Below, piece after piece: positions 51,918 to 60,689 of a stretch of 64,000 bases of DNA. The DNA comes from CTSOIL-112 sp964293815 (GTDB taxonomy: Bacteria > Pseudomonadota > Gammaproteobacteria > Burkholderiales > Burkholderiaceae): contig CAXYYC010000004.1 of NCBI GenBank assembly GCA_964293815.1, forward strand, positions 42,076-106,075, given 5' to 3'. The number at the start of each line of letters is the position of its first letter. The stretch's first letter is position 1. The notes below the pieces were generated by a model, which saw only the letters and a list, made by a program, of their open reading frames with translations, searched no databases and had not been told where the DNA came from. Both the position numbers and the translations under genes were made by a program.

Positions 51918-53852
51918 TTATCCCTGTCCCTTATTGGCTTTATTGCTGGTGCTGGCCGAATCGCTCGTCGCTGAACCAGTGCGTGGGCGCAACTGCATGC
52001 GTTGACCATTTTGCGAGGCGACAAAGGCATCCAACGCGCGGCGCACCAGTGGCGCGGCGGCGGTTGCGCCGAAACCAGCGTTCTCCACAATCGCGGCAAT
52101 GGCGATTTGCGGTTTATCCGCTGGATAAAAAGCGATGTAGAGCGAGTGATCGCGCATGAATTCACCGCGCATACTTTGTGCATAGGTCGAGGTTTGACTG
52201 ACGGAAAAAACCTGCGCCGTACCGGTTTTCCCGCCGGGCAAGCCACCTGGTAAACCGTTGAAAATACCACGTCCCGTACCGGAAATATTCACCTGCACCA
52301 TAGCGCGTTTGATCAGATCAATGTCCGCCGCCGGAATCTGTAAATCCGACGCCACTTGCGGCTGTGTCTCGGTGCGCTGGCCGGTCAGCGGATCGATTTT
52401 GGCCTTGAGCAAATACGGAACCATACGCACGCCATTATTGGCAATCGTCGCGGTGGCATTGGCCAATTGTAGAATGGTAAAGGTATTTTCACCCTGCCCA
52501 ATACCCAAGCTGATGGTTTGACCCTCCGACCATTCGCGGCCGGTGCGTTTGAAAAACCATTCTTTGGACGGCAAAATCCCCGGCTCTTCGCCCACCAGAT
52601 CAATGCCGGTTTTTTCACCGAAGCCAAAGCGTGAAATTTCCTGATGCATCAAATCCACGCCCATTTGGTGCGCCAAACTGTAGTAGTACACGTCGGATGA
52701 GACCGCAATCGAGGTAAACATATTGACCGCGCCATGCCCACGTCCGCCGGTGCTGTCACGGTAACGATGCGTGCCAAGGGTATAAATCCCGCCGTCTTGA
52801 ATAATCGCATTGCGATCGCGCGCGCCGGAGTGCAACGCGGCCAGCGCCATAAACGGTTTGTAGGTTGAGCCAGGTGGATACGCCCCACGCAGGGCGCGGT
52901 TAAACAGCGGTTTTTGAATCGAACCATTAAGCTCGTCCCATTTTTCTTGCGAAATGCCTTCGACGAATAGATTGGGGTCATACGTCGGTGCACTGACAAA
53001 GGCCAGCACCTGACCCGTGCTCGGCTCAATCGCGACCAAGGAGCCGCGTCGTCCGGCAAAGCCTTTTTCTACCTGATCTTGCAAATACGCATCAATGGTT
53101 AACTGTAAATTGTGGCCTTGAACGGGGTCTTTCTCACCCAAAACGCCAACTTGACGCCCCGAGGCCATCACCTCCAAACGTTCATAGCCATTTTTGCCAT
53201 GCAGCAGTGACTCGTAACTTTGCTCAATGCCCAGCTTCCCAATGTGGGTGGTGCCGAGGTAATCCTGCTCCAAACCATTTTTCTTGATGCGTTCTTTGTC
53301 GCGCTGATTGACGCGACCAACGTAGCCAATCACATGTACGGCCAGATCACCGTTCGGATATTCGCGGAAACTGCGTTTGGCGACCGAAACGCCTTTGAAT
53401 TGAAATTGCTGTACGGAAAAACGCGCGACTTCTTCTTCGTTCAATTTGGCGCGGATCGGAATACTGTCATACGGGTCGCTCTCGGCACGCAAGCGATTAA
53501 AACGCTTAATATCCGCTTCGGAGACCGGCACGATTTGCTGAATTTTGGCAATGGTTTGCTCTAAAGCCTCTTGTTCTTTGGGCACAATTTCCAGTGCAAA
53601 ACCCGGATTGTCGCGCGCCAGAACAAACTCATTGCGATCCATGATCCAACCACGCGCTGGCTCAATCGGCACTTGCGCGGTGCGATTGGACTGCGCCACT
53701 TGGCTCAATTCGTCATGCTTGAATACCTGCAGATAAACAAAACGCGCTACCAGCAAGCCAAAGCACAGCAAGACCAAAATATGCGACACCAAAATACGTT
53801 GGCGAAATATTTGGCCTTGGGCAAGGTTGGCGCGCGAAGACAATTTCATCAC
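51918..53852 (-). CDS. mrdA: Penicillin-binding protein 2 (rod-shape transpeptidase)
   Basis: 644 residues. One N-terminal membrane anchor (ILVSHILVLLCFGLLVARFV), a pedestal domain, and the transpeptidase domain with PGSTYKPF (catalytic Ser-x-x-Lys), SSDVYYY and KTGTAQ. The Ser/Thr/Ala-rich tail after residue 615 is not needed for catalysis. It cross-links the glycan made by RodA. Part of the mreB-mreC-mreD-mrdA-mrdB operon. Confidence 0.97.
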   Translation of the reverse strand: MMKLSSRANLAQGQIFRQRILVSHILVLLCFGLLVARFVYLQVFKHDELSQVAQSNRTAQVPIEPARGWIMDRNEFVLARDNPGFALEIVPKEQEALEQTIAKIQQIVPVSEADIKRFNRLRAESDPYDSIPIRAKLNEEEVARFSVQQFQFKGVSVAKRSFREYPNGDLAVHVIGYVGRVNQRDKERIKKNGLEQDYLGTTHIGKLGIEQSYESLLHGKNGYERLEVMASGRQVGVLGEKDPVQGHNLQLTIDAYLQDQVEKGFAGRRGSLVAIEPSTGQVLAFVSAPTYDPNLFVEGISQEKWDELNGSIQKPLFNRALRGAYPPGSTYKPFMALAALHSGARDRNAIIQDGGIYTLGTHRYRDSTGGRGHGAVNMFTSIAVSSDVYYYSLAHQMGVDLMHQEISRFGFGEKTGIDLVGEEPGILPSKEWFFKRTGREWSEGQTISLGIGQGENTFTILQLANATATIANNGVRMVPYLLKAKIDPLTGQRTETQPQVASDLQIPAADIDLIKRAMVQVNISGTGRGIFNGLPGGLPGGKTGTAQVFSVSQTSTYAQSMRGEFMRDHSLYIAFYPADKPQIAIAAIVENAGFGATAAAPLVRRALDAFVASQNGQRMQLRPRTGSATSDSASTSNKANKGQG

Positions 53853-53865
53853 CTCAATCGTCCCA

Positions 53866-54369
53866 TCACTGCATCATCCATTCGCCGACCTTGCGTGACT
53901 TCGCGCCACGGGTCAAGGCGATGGCCAAAAGCAACCACATCGGGATGGCCAGTAGCAACCAAATCATGGTGTACAACTGCGGATGCGTGCCCAAAATCAC
54001 GATGTAAAATAGCGCGCGCAACAATTCAGCGGCAAAGACCATACCTGTGGCATACAGCGCGTGAATGAATACGGAGGCAAATTGCAAGCGCGGCGCCAAA
54101 AAACCCATTGCGTACACGAGCCAGACATACATCAGCGCGTGCTCACCCATGCGCGAGGACTGCTGCACATCAACCAAGACGCCGACCACAAACGCCACCA
54201 GCAAAGAAATACGACCGGGCTGATACACTTTCCAAAACAGCAAAATCAAGGCCATACAATCGAGCCAAATGGTTTGTCGAAAGGTGAGGAACGACAAGGC
54301 CCACGCCACCGCCATCGTCAAAATGACGACCCGCGTGCGAACCAAAGCCAACCATTGTTCAAAGCGCAT
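53866..54369 (-). CDS. mreD: Rod shape-determining protein MreD
   Basis: 167 residues with about five membrane segments. Little sequence is conserved in this family; the assignment rests on length, hydrophobic profile (FVVGVLVDVQQSSRMGEHA in the middle is typical) and position between mreC and mrdA. Part of the membrane scaffold of the elongasome. Confidence 0.94.
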   Translation of the reverse strand: MRFEQWLALVRTRVVILTMAVAWALSFLTFRQTIWLDCMALILLFWKVYQPGRISLLVAFVVGVLVDVQQSSRMGEHALMYVWLVYAMGFLAPRLQFASVFIHALYATGMVFAAELLRALFYIVILGTHPQLYTMIWLLLAIPMWLLLAIALTRGAKSRKVGEWMMQ

Positions 54370-54380
54370 GACTTACCCCA

Positions 54381-55310
54381 TTACTTTTTAAACTGCTCAC
54401 GCGTGCGCGCGCCCAAGGTGGATGGAACCGGATTTTCGCGCGCCAGTTCGATTTGCGCGTCGCTTCGGGCTTTCATTTCCGCCAGATTCGGTACCTGAAT
54501 AATGCCCACATAGCGCACACTGAGCGCATGTACCAGCGGCACAATGGTTAATTCCGAACGCCCATCGGGGCCGGCTTGTGCGATATTCGCCACTTTTGCC
54601 ACCGGAATATTGGCCGGATACAAGCCATCCAAACCCGAGGTGACCAACAGATCGTCTTTTTGCAAATCGGCAGACTCTTGATTAAAAATCCGCAGTTCCA
54701 AAAAACCTTCGCTTTTATCACCGCTGATAAAGCCGCGCACCGACGGATTGCGTTGCACCATCACCGGCACATTTACTTTGGTATCGGTAATCAGCGTGAC
54801 CTCTGAGGTGTTGATTTGTACATCGGTGATTTGACCCAGTAGGCCATCATGCGTCATCACCGGTTGCCCCAGTTGGACACCGTTGTGACTGCCCATATTG
54901 AGCACCAATTTGCGCATATACGGATCGACCACCTGATACAGCGCTTCAGCAGAGATGATTGGATAGGGAACGCTGGATTTGAGCCCCAGTTGTGCGCGCA
55001 AGGCTTGATTGTCATTCTCAACGCTGGCCAAGGTGTGCAAACGCATGGCGTAGCCCTCGTTTTGTGCCACGAGGTCACGGTTTTGTAAGGCCAAACTTTG
55101 CACCTGATAGCCGTGCACCAGATAATCGGCCACCCAAACCTGCGCGACATGTACCACGCGCTGAACTGGCGTGACGAACGCCCACGCCAGCGCATCGCGC
55201 ACGATTGGCGGCCCGTTGAACACGAGCATGGCAATCGCGATGATGCTGGCGATGAGCACGCGCACCCAGTCGGGTGTCGTGCGACGAAATAAATTGTAGC
55301 TGGAGTCCAT
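54381..55310 (-). CDS. mreC: Rod shape-determining protein MreC
   Basis: 309 residues. N-terminal membrane segment at about 14-34, coiled coil (QVQSLALQNRDLVAQNEGYA), then the periplasmic beta domains (NMGSHNGVQLGQPVMTHDG, GLLGQI, DDLLVTSGLDGLYPANIPV). It links MreB to the cell-wall enzymes. Follows mreB by 25 bases. Confidence 0.96.
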   Translation of the reverse strand: MDSSYNLFRRTTPDWVRVLIASIIAIAMLVFNGPPIVRDALAWAFVTPVQRVVHVAQVWVADYLVHGYQVQSLALQNRDLVAQNEGYAMRLHTLASVENDNQALRAQLGLKSSVPYPIISAEALYQVVDPYMRKLVLNMGSHNGVQLGQPVMTHDGLLGQITDVQINTSEVTLITDTKVNVPVMVQRNPSVRGFISGDKSEGFLELRIFNQESADLQKDDLLVTSGLDGLYPANIPVAKVANIAQAGPDGRSELTIVPLVHALSVRYVGIIQVPNLAEMKARSDAQIELARENPVPSTLGARTREQFKK

Positions 55311-55335
55311 GACGCTCCTGATCCTGCGTCAAAGA

Positions 55336-56376
55336 TTATTCGTAGACGAACAGCGAGCTAAAGCGGTTCAAGTGTTCCAAAGACATCCCTGAGCCGCGTA
55401 CCACGCACAACAGCGGGTCTTCGGCCACATACACCGGCAAGCCGGTCTCTTCTTGCAACAAACGATCCAAGTCTTTGAGCAACGCACCGCCACCAGTCAA
55501 TACGATGCCGGCTTCGGCAATATCCGCGCTCAACTCAGGTGGCGTTTGCTCCAAAGCGATTTTCACGGTAGAGACAATCGCATTAAGCGGCTCAGAAATG
55601 GCTTCCAAAATTTCATTGGAGTTGACCGTGAAACTACGTGGTACGCCTTCGGCCAAATTGCGGCCTTTGACTTCCATCTCGGCCACTTGCGCGCCAGGGA
55701 AGGCCATACCGATTTCTTTTTTGATCAATTCTGCCGTCGGCTCGCCGATCAACATGCCGTAATTGCGGCGGATGTAGTTGACGATCGCTTCGTCGAATTT
55801 ATCGCCGCCCACGCGCGTGCTGTTTTTGTAGACCATACCACCCAGTGAAATCACGCCAACCTCGGTTGTACCGCCGCCGATGTCAACCACCATTGAGCCG
55901 CGCGCTTCAAATACCGGCAAGCCCGCGCCCAGCGCAGCAGCCATTGGTTCCTCAATCAAGTGCGCTTCGGAGGCGCCGGCATTTTCGGCGGATTCACGAA
56001 TCGCACGACGCTCCACTTGGGTCGAACCGCACGGCACACAAATCACAATGCGCGGGCTGGGTTTGAACAAATTGGATTCGTGCACTTGGCGGATGAAGTA
56101 TTCGAGCATTTTCTCGGTAATGCTGAAATTGGCAATCACGCCGTCTTTCATCGGACGAATTGCGTCGATATTACCCGGCACTTTACCGAGCATCAACTTC
56201 GCTTCCGAACCCACCGCTTTGACCATCGGACGACCGGTTTTGGTGTCGTGTTGGATCGCAACCACGGACGGCTGGTCGAGCACGATGCCTTTGCCGTTGG
56301 CGTAAATCAGTGTGTTGGCCGTACCCAAGTCAATGGCCAAGTCGTTTGAAAAGTATTTGCGTATAAAATTAAACAT
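55336..56376 (-). CDS. mreB: Rod shape-determining protein MreB
   Basis: 346 residues, start at 56376 (MFNFIRKYFSNDLAIDLGT). Actin-like nucleotide sites are DLGTANTLIY, VDIGGGTTEVGVISLGG and GGGALLKDLDRLL. It forms membrane filaments that direct side-wall synthesis, so the cell is a rod. First gene of the rod-shape operon. In some related genomes gatC lies upstream on the other strand; here a phospholipase-D-type gene does instead. Confidence 0.98.
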   Translation of the reverse strand: MFNFIRKYFSNDLAIDLGTANTLIYANGKGIVLDQPSVVAIQHDTKTGRPMVKAVGSEAKLMLGKVPGNIDAIRPMKDGVIANFSITEKMLEYFIRQVHESNLFKPSPRIVICVPCGSTQVERRAIRESAENAGASEAHLIEEPMAAALGAGLPVFEARGSMVVDIGGGTTEVGVISLGGMVYKNSTRVGGDKFDEAIVNYIRRNYGMLIGEPTAELIKKEIGMAFPGAQVAEMEVKGRNLAEGVPRSFTVNSNEILEAISEPLNAIVSTVKIALEQTPPELSADIAEAGIVLTGGGALLKDLDRLLQEETGLPVYVAEDPLLCVVRGSGMSLEHLNRFSSLFVYE

Positions 56377-56841
56377 AGTATCCCTTTGTTCACCCAATCA
56401 TTTTTAATCATGATGTGTCCAATCGCTCTTGCAAAGAGGAATTGACCACTCAAATTCTGTGGACCGCGCGATTTTCCCACGCATTAAACCAATGCATTGT
56501 GTACAACCATTGTTGACCGTAGCGACGGTTTATTTGAGAATCGCGATCAGCGAAGTTTGCGCGGCGTCATTCAACCGGTTTTTTATGTGCCTTCTGCGGA
56601 GTAGCTCCGCCAAACCACACGAAACACCGATCCACGACAAAGTGTGCAAGCGCGTAATGATACAGGAAAACCCACAAATTCGTGGCAATTTCGTGACAAT
56701 TTGTGCGTAAAAACATTGACTTATGTGTGGTCATCCGATGTGCGGCGCAGTTTCATCCTCACCCGACAACCATACCGCGAATCGATCACTTGGCAATTCC
56801 ATCTCGAAACCACCGTTCAATCTGTCCCCAATATTTCGTGT
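56377..56841. other. Intergenic region upstream of mreB
   Basis: 465 bases between mreB and the end of the cls-like gene, both on the minus strand. It must hold the mreB promoter. Short open frames on the plus strand have no ribosome site or family resemblance. No RNA gene or terminator for the cls-like gene was recognised. Confidence 0.5.
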
Positions 56842-58641
56842 TCACATATAATGCTCAGGCAACATCGAACCCACATATTTTTGCAGATGACGCCAAAAAC
56901 TACCCGGTTCACGGCTTATTTTTGTCCCGCTCGGCTCGGCAGCACCTGCGGCCTCATCGGTCGGCGAATCCGCGCCCAAATACCAATACGTCTTGCCCTG
57001 CGCGTCCTGCCGCATTTGAAAACTGAATCGCGGGTTCAACTGAGTGACAATTAATTGGCGCAATTTTTCAGCAAGCTGCGGCTGCTCAATCAATACACCA
57101 ACCTCGGTATTGCCCGTCACCGAGCAGTGGTCAAGGTTCATCGAGCCGACAAAACTCTCTTTACCATCAATCACCACCACCTTGGAATGCAACGCCGTGC
57201 GCGAACCGCGAATCGAGAAAATCGGATGACGCCATTCCGGCTCCGGCGCGACATCAGGATAGCCGCGCAACTCATACAGATCAATGCCCGCCGCCAACAA
57301 TCGATCGCGGTAGTAATCATAATGCCCATGAATCACCGGCACATCGTTCGATTGCAATGAGTTGGTCAGCACTGTTACCGCCACGCCACGTTGGTGCAAT
57401 TTGATCAAAAAGTCGGTTAATTCGTCACCGGGCAAAAAGTAAGGGCTCACCACTATTACCTCATTTTGCGCACGATCCATCGCCTGAATCAAGGAGTCAA
57501 ACACCGGTGTATCACGCCGAATCTCATCCTTATTTGGCAAATGAATCATCGGCGGCTCGGCTGGTCGGGTAATTTTATCGGGCGGATCCATCAAAAAACG
57601 AACTTTGCCCCACACCATGCGGTTCACCACTTCGTCCAACATACCGTCCTCGGTTTGCTTGAGCACCTGCAAATACGGGTGGCGCTGCACCCGCTCTTTG
57701 CGCGTTAAACGATTCGTACTCAACAGCATTTTGGCAATTTGTTCACGCCGCAGATCAAAGTATTTCGCATCGAAATCATCCACGCCCATGACCTGTTTCG
57801 AGTTCCAATACGCATCAAAACCTTTTTGCATATCGGCCACCACGTGCCCTGCGAGCAGCACATCCATATCCGAGAAATTATCCTCTTCGCCCGCATTGAA
57901 ATATCGATCGCTCAAATTGCGCCCGCCGGTGATGCCGAGCACGCCATCGGCCAGCCACATTTTGATGTGCATGCGCCGGCGCAAGGTGCTCAGATTGGAC
58001 AAAAATACCGTCCAGCGGGTGAGCAGATTCGCGCGAAATTTTTTGATCGGATTGAACACCCGCACCTCGATGTTCGGATGCGCGTTCAAAATCAACATAT
58101 CCTTGTCGCGCCCCAACTGTTCACGATCATCCAGCAGCACCCGCACGCGCACGCCACGCTCCGCCGCCGAAACGATCTCGCGCAACAACAGCCGCGTGCT
58201 CAAACCACGCTCCATATTGTAATACTGCAAATCCAAGCTGTATTGCGCGTTCTTGATCAGCGCACTGCGCGCAGCAAACGCCTCCACACCATTCGACAAC
58301 GGATACACCGCCGAATCCTCCGGCGAGGGCTGTTGCAGCGTGAGTGTGTGTGCATCCATATTGTGTGTCTGTTCAGAAATCGGGGTTGGCTCAGGCGATG
58401 AGCTCGTACTATTCAGTGCCATTTTAGAGGGTTTTGCCGGCGACACTGACGATTGCTCATGCTTTTTTTGCGCCTCGTAAACCAATCGAACCAAAGGTGC
58501 AGACGGCTGAAGCGGCAAACTCTCACCATGCGCTAACGGTTTCGGCGTCATGCCTGCGGGAAACTGATTTGCGCACCCAGTCAAACCGAGCATCAACAAC
58601 AGCATCAGCCACCGCAATCCCATTCGCCCCATTAGCCTCAT
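56842..58641 (-). CDS. Cardiolipin synthase-like phospholipase D lipoprotein (ClsC type)
   Basis: About 599 residues from 58641; ATGs at 58668, 58632 and 58623 are alternatives. The signal peptide ends in lipobox LTGC, unusual for Cls enzymes. A Ser/Pro/Lys linker precedes two PLD domains, with HIKMWLADG in the first and HSKVVVIDG plus SMNLDHCS in the second. The overall plan matches ClsC/YmdC, which makes cardiolipin from phosphatidylethanolamine and phosphatidylglycerol. Lipid anchoring may place it on the periplasmic face. It follows the PIN gene by 43 bases. Confidence 0.88.
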   Translation of the reverse strand: MRLMGRMGLRWLMLLLMLGLTGCANQFPAGMTPKPLAHGESLPLQPSAPLVRLVYEAQKKHEQSSVSPAKPSKMALNSTSSSPEPTPISEQTHNMDAHTLTLQQPSPEDSAVYPLSNGVEAFAARSALIKNAQYSLDLQYYNMERGLSTRLLLREIVSAAERGVRVRVLLDDREQLGRDKDMLILNAHPNIEVRVFNPIKKFRANLLTRWTVFLSNLSTLRRRMHIKMWLADGVLGITGGRNLSDRYFNAGEEDNFSDMDVLLAGHVVADMQKGFDAYWNSKQVMGVDDFDAKYFDLRREQIAKMLLSTNRLTRKERVQRHPYLQVLKQTEDGMLDEVVNRMVWGKVRFLMDPPDKITRPAEPPMIHLPNKDEIRRDTPVFDSLIQAMDRAQNEVIVVSPYFLPGDELTDFLIKLHQRGVAVTVLTNSLQSNDVPVIHGHYDYYRDRLLAAGIDLYELRGYPDVAPEPEWRHPIFSIRGSRTALHSKVVVIDGKESFVGSMNLDHCSVTGNTEVGVLIEQPQLAEKLRQLIVTQLNPRFSFQMRQDAQGKTYWYLGADSPTDEAAGAAEPSGTKISREPGSFWRHLQKYVGSMLPEHYM

Positions 58642-58684
58642 TCGCCCTATGCACTCATCCATCGCCATAACATTCCACCATCAC

Positions 58685-59209
58685 TCAGGCCACCGAGCAA
58701 GACGCGCACGGTGCGGCGGCGCCAGTCGTGACCGAGTTCAACCAATCCTGCGGCGATACCACGCGCACACCCCACTGACGCGCCCGATTGCGCAGACGCA
58801 GCAAATGCCGATCCTTCGAAATCAGCCAATCCACGCGGTGCACCAAAGCCGCATCAATAAACACCTGATCATCCCGATCCGTGCAGCGAATCCGCTCAAA
58901 CGGCGGCGGTACATCCGCCCGCAACGTCACCAGCGCACGCGTCTGCGCCAAAATCTGCGCCTGTCGCTCTGGCTCAATCGCAAATTGCGGCCGCGCCAAC
59001 ACATCCACCCACTCATCCCACATCGCCTGCGTCATCACAATGCGCTGCTGCGAATCAAGCCCTTGTTCAATCAAGCGTTTCAATTGCACCACCGGCGCAT
59101 CATCCGCCTGCGCAAACACAAACCAATCCAACCAAATATTCGTATCCAAAATCCACTGCTGCACCGTCACACCCACATTATTCCCCGCCTCAGATTCACA
59201 CGCATTCAT
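58685..59209 (-). CDS. PIN-domain protein
   Basis: 174 residues. PIN nuclease residues are visible: ILDTNIWLDWF (first Asp), the central DEWVDVLARP, then DRDDQVFIDAAL and DWLISKDRHLL. Related proteins are annotated as toxins of toxin-antitoxin pairs, but no small antitoxin gene is adjacent. It overlaps the ruvC stop by 4 bases (ATGA), an operon position shared with house-keeping genes, so an RNA-processing role is as likely as a toxin. Confidence 0.85.
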   Translation of the reverse strand: MNACESEAGNNVGVTVQQWILDTNIWLDWFVFAQADDAPVVQLKRLIEQGLDSQQRIVMTQAMWDEWVDVLARPQFAIEPERQAQILAQTRALVTLRADVPPPFERIRCTDRDDQVFIDAALVHRVDWLISKDRHLLRLRNRARQWGVRVVSPQDWLNSVTTGAAAPCASCSVA

Positions 59210-59802
59210 AACGACACCAGCCGACCATTCTTGATACGAACACCCCTTTTACCCAAACCATGCTTACCCAAGCCCGACAGCGCCTCATTCTCAGCCAACA
59301 GCAACAACTGCGCCCGATTCTGCGCATGACAAATCGCCGCCGCCAACGCATCCGCCGCATCCGCCTGCGGTTTCGCCGGCAAACCGAGCAAACGTGCCAC
59401 CATCTCCTGCACCTGCTCCTTTTTCGCCTTGCCATGCCCCACCACCGCCTTTTTCAACTGCAAAGCCGTGTACTCATGCACCGACAAATCGCGCAACACC
59501 AGCGCACTCATCGCCGCGCCACGCGCCTGCCCAAGCAGCAGCGTCGACTGCGGATTAATATTCACAAACACCTTCTCCAGCACCGACTCATGCGGATGAT
59601 ACGCATCAATCACCTGATGCACCCCGTCGATCAACGAGCGCAAACGCTCCGGCAGCGCCTCACCCGCCACCTTAATTACCCCGCTCGCCACATACGTCAT
59701 CTCATGTCCGCGCACATCAATCACCCCGAAACCCGTAAAACGCAGCCCCGGATCAATGCCCAGCAAACGGATGGTCAGCGCACCCTTTTTACTCACACAC
59801 AC
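59206..59802 (-). CDS. ruvC: Holliday-junction endonuclease RuvC
   Basis: 198 residues as read. Catalytic acids are in LLGIDPGLRFTGFG, VLEKVF and the C-terminal ADAADALAAAICHA. It cuts Holliday junctions with RuvAB. The first 10 residues are extra compared with usual RuvC, which starts just before the LLGIDPG strand; no ATG is available there, so the ATG at 59802 or the GTG at 59796 is used. ruvA and ruvB are not in the window, and the PIN gene follows instead. Confidence 0.95.
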   Translation of the reverse strand: MCVSKKGALTIRLLGIDPGLRFTGFGVIDVRGHEMTYVASGVIKVAGEALPERLRSLIDGVHQVIDAYHPHESVLEKVFVNINPQSTLLLGQARGAAMSALVLRDLSVHEYTALQLKKAVVGHGKAKKEQVQEMVARLLGLPAKPQADAADALAAAICHAQNRAQLLLLAENEALSGLGKHGLGKRGVRIKNGRLVSL

Positions 59803-60250
59803 CTACTCTCACATGACACCTCAACAAACCCTTTGACCGCACGACCAAAAGCAGAACCTTTCGCAGTATAAAACAAACGCCGCCCGATGTGCGTCACAAA
59901 GGGCGGCGGAGAATCGCATTCTCATCACAAATTGAAATTATGTCGGATACATCCGAGTTATATCACGATTAACAGTTAACGACCGCAGCCATGCATCATA
60001 CGAAGTCGAGCCAAAAAGTCGCTGTAAGGCAAATGAACGCGTCATTTTTACGGTCGGTTTGCTGTCTGAGCGTTTGCCCTGCAAACGCGAGTTTCAAACC
60101 GACCTCACTCAAGCGCTCATTGATTTGCATTACCGCGAACTTGATTTTTTTGACTACTTTTTTGATCAAGCAAAAAAGTAGTCGCCACGCGGCGGAGAGC
60201 GGATGTATTAGCCATAAGCCATCAACCAGCGATTCGCTAGAATCAATCTA
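59803..60250. other. Intergenic region with several palindromes between ruvC and a lipoprotein gene
   Basis: 448 bases. CGCCGCCC (59878-59885) pairs with GGGCGGCG (59901-59908) just upstream of ruvC. A nested set lies at 60052-60183 (see separate entry). No credible coding region. Confidence 0.6.
60052..60183. repeat. Cluster of three perfect inverted repeats
   Basis: Outer stem GGTCGGTTTG (60052-60061) with CAAACCGACC (60095-60104) encloses GCGTTTGC (60070-60077) with GCAAACGC (60081-60088). Downstream, GACTACTTTTTTG (60152-60164) pairs with CAAAAAAGTAGTC (60171-60183). The first pair forms a cruciform-like unit. It looks like a small dispersed repeat or relic, origin unknown. Confidence 0.75.
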
Positions 60251-60547
60251 TTACTTACAACGAAGTGCCTCTGCGGTGACAGAAACGCCGTCGATACCGC
60301 TCTGACCTTGCGAAACAAGATAGATGGCATTTGCTCCACGACGCGCAGCTTCGTTGAGCATCTTGTTCATGGAGTTTGATGCTTTGTATGGGCCTAGCTG
60401 TTGATCGGCGGTAATAATACCAAGAGACTCGCAACTTGCTTTTTGCTCTGCCGTAACGGTACGAATTCTTTCAGCGTTTGACTCCAGCGCCGTCGCACAA
60501 CCAGCAAGGACGGAAGCTGCGTATACAATGAGAAATAGTTTTTTCAT
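60251..60547 (-). CDS. Small lipoprotein, DUF4156-like
   Basis: 98 residues. Signal peptide with lipobox LAGC. The mature part (ASCESLGIITAD, NEAARRGANAIYLVS, final cysteine) follows the DUF4156 pattern of small envelope lipoproteins such as YjeI. Function unknown. It interrupts the usual purH-ruvC adjacency on the same strand. Confidence 0.8.
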   Translation of the reverse strand: MKKLFLIVYAASVLAGCATALESNAERIRTVTAEQKASCESLGIITADQQLGPYKASNSMNKMLNEAARRGANAIYLVSQGQSGIDGVSVTAEALRCK

Positions 60548-60689
60548 ATGATAACCGTAGTAAGTGAACTTAGAACAAGCGTTGTCACAGCTAGGATGTA
60601 TGGAGATTTATTGCTAAACAAATGTGCAAACAGAGTTTGCACACTGCTTGTATATGGGAGGACACATTCAACCTACCCACCCTGTTCAA

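Noticed and set aside
56377..56841. Small plus-strand genes upstream of mreB
   Set aside because: Open frames there lack ribosome sites and recognisable sequence; gatC was looked for and is not present.
58685..59209. Type II toxin-antitoxin module
   Set aside because: Only the PIN protein is present. No small antitoxin gene lies on either side; ruvC overlaps directly.
60152..60183. Rho-independent terminator for the lipoprotein gene
   Set aside because: The 13-bp stem has its T and A runs inside the arms and is not followed by a T run on either strand.
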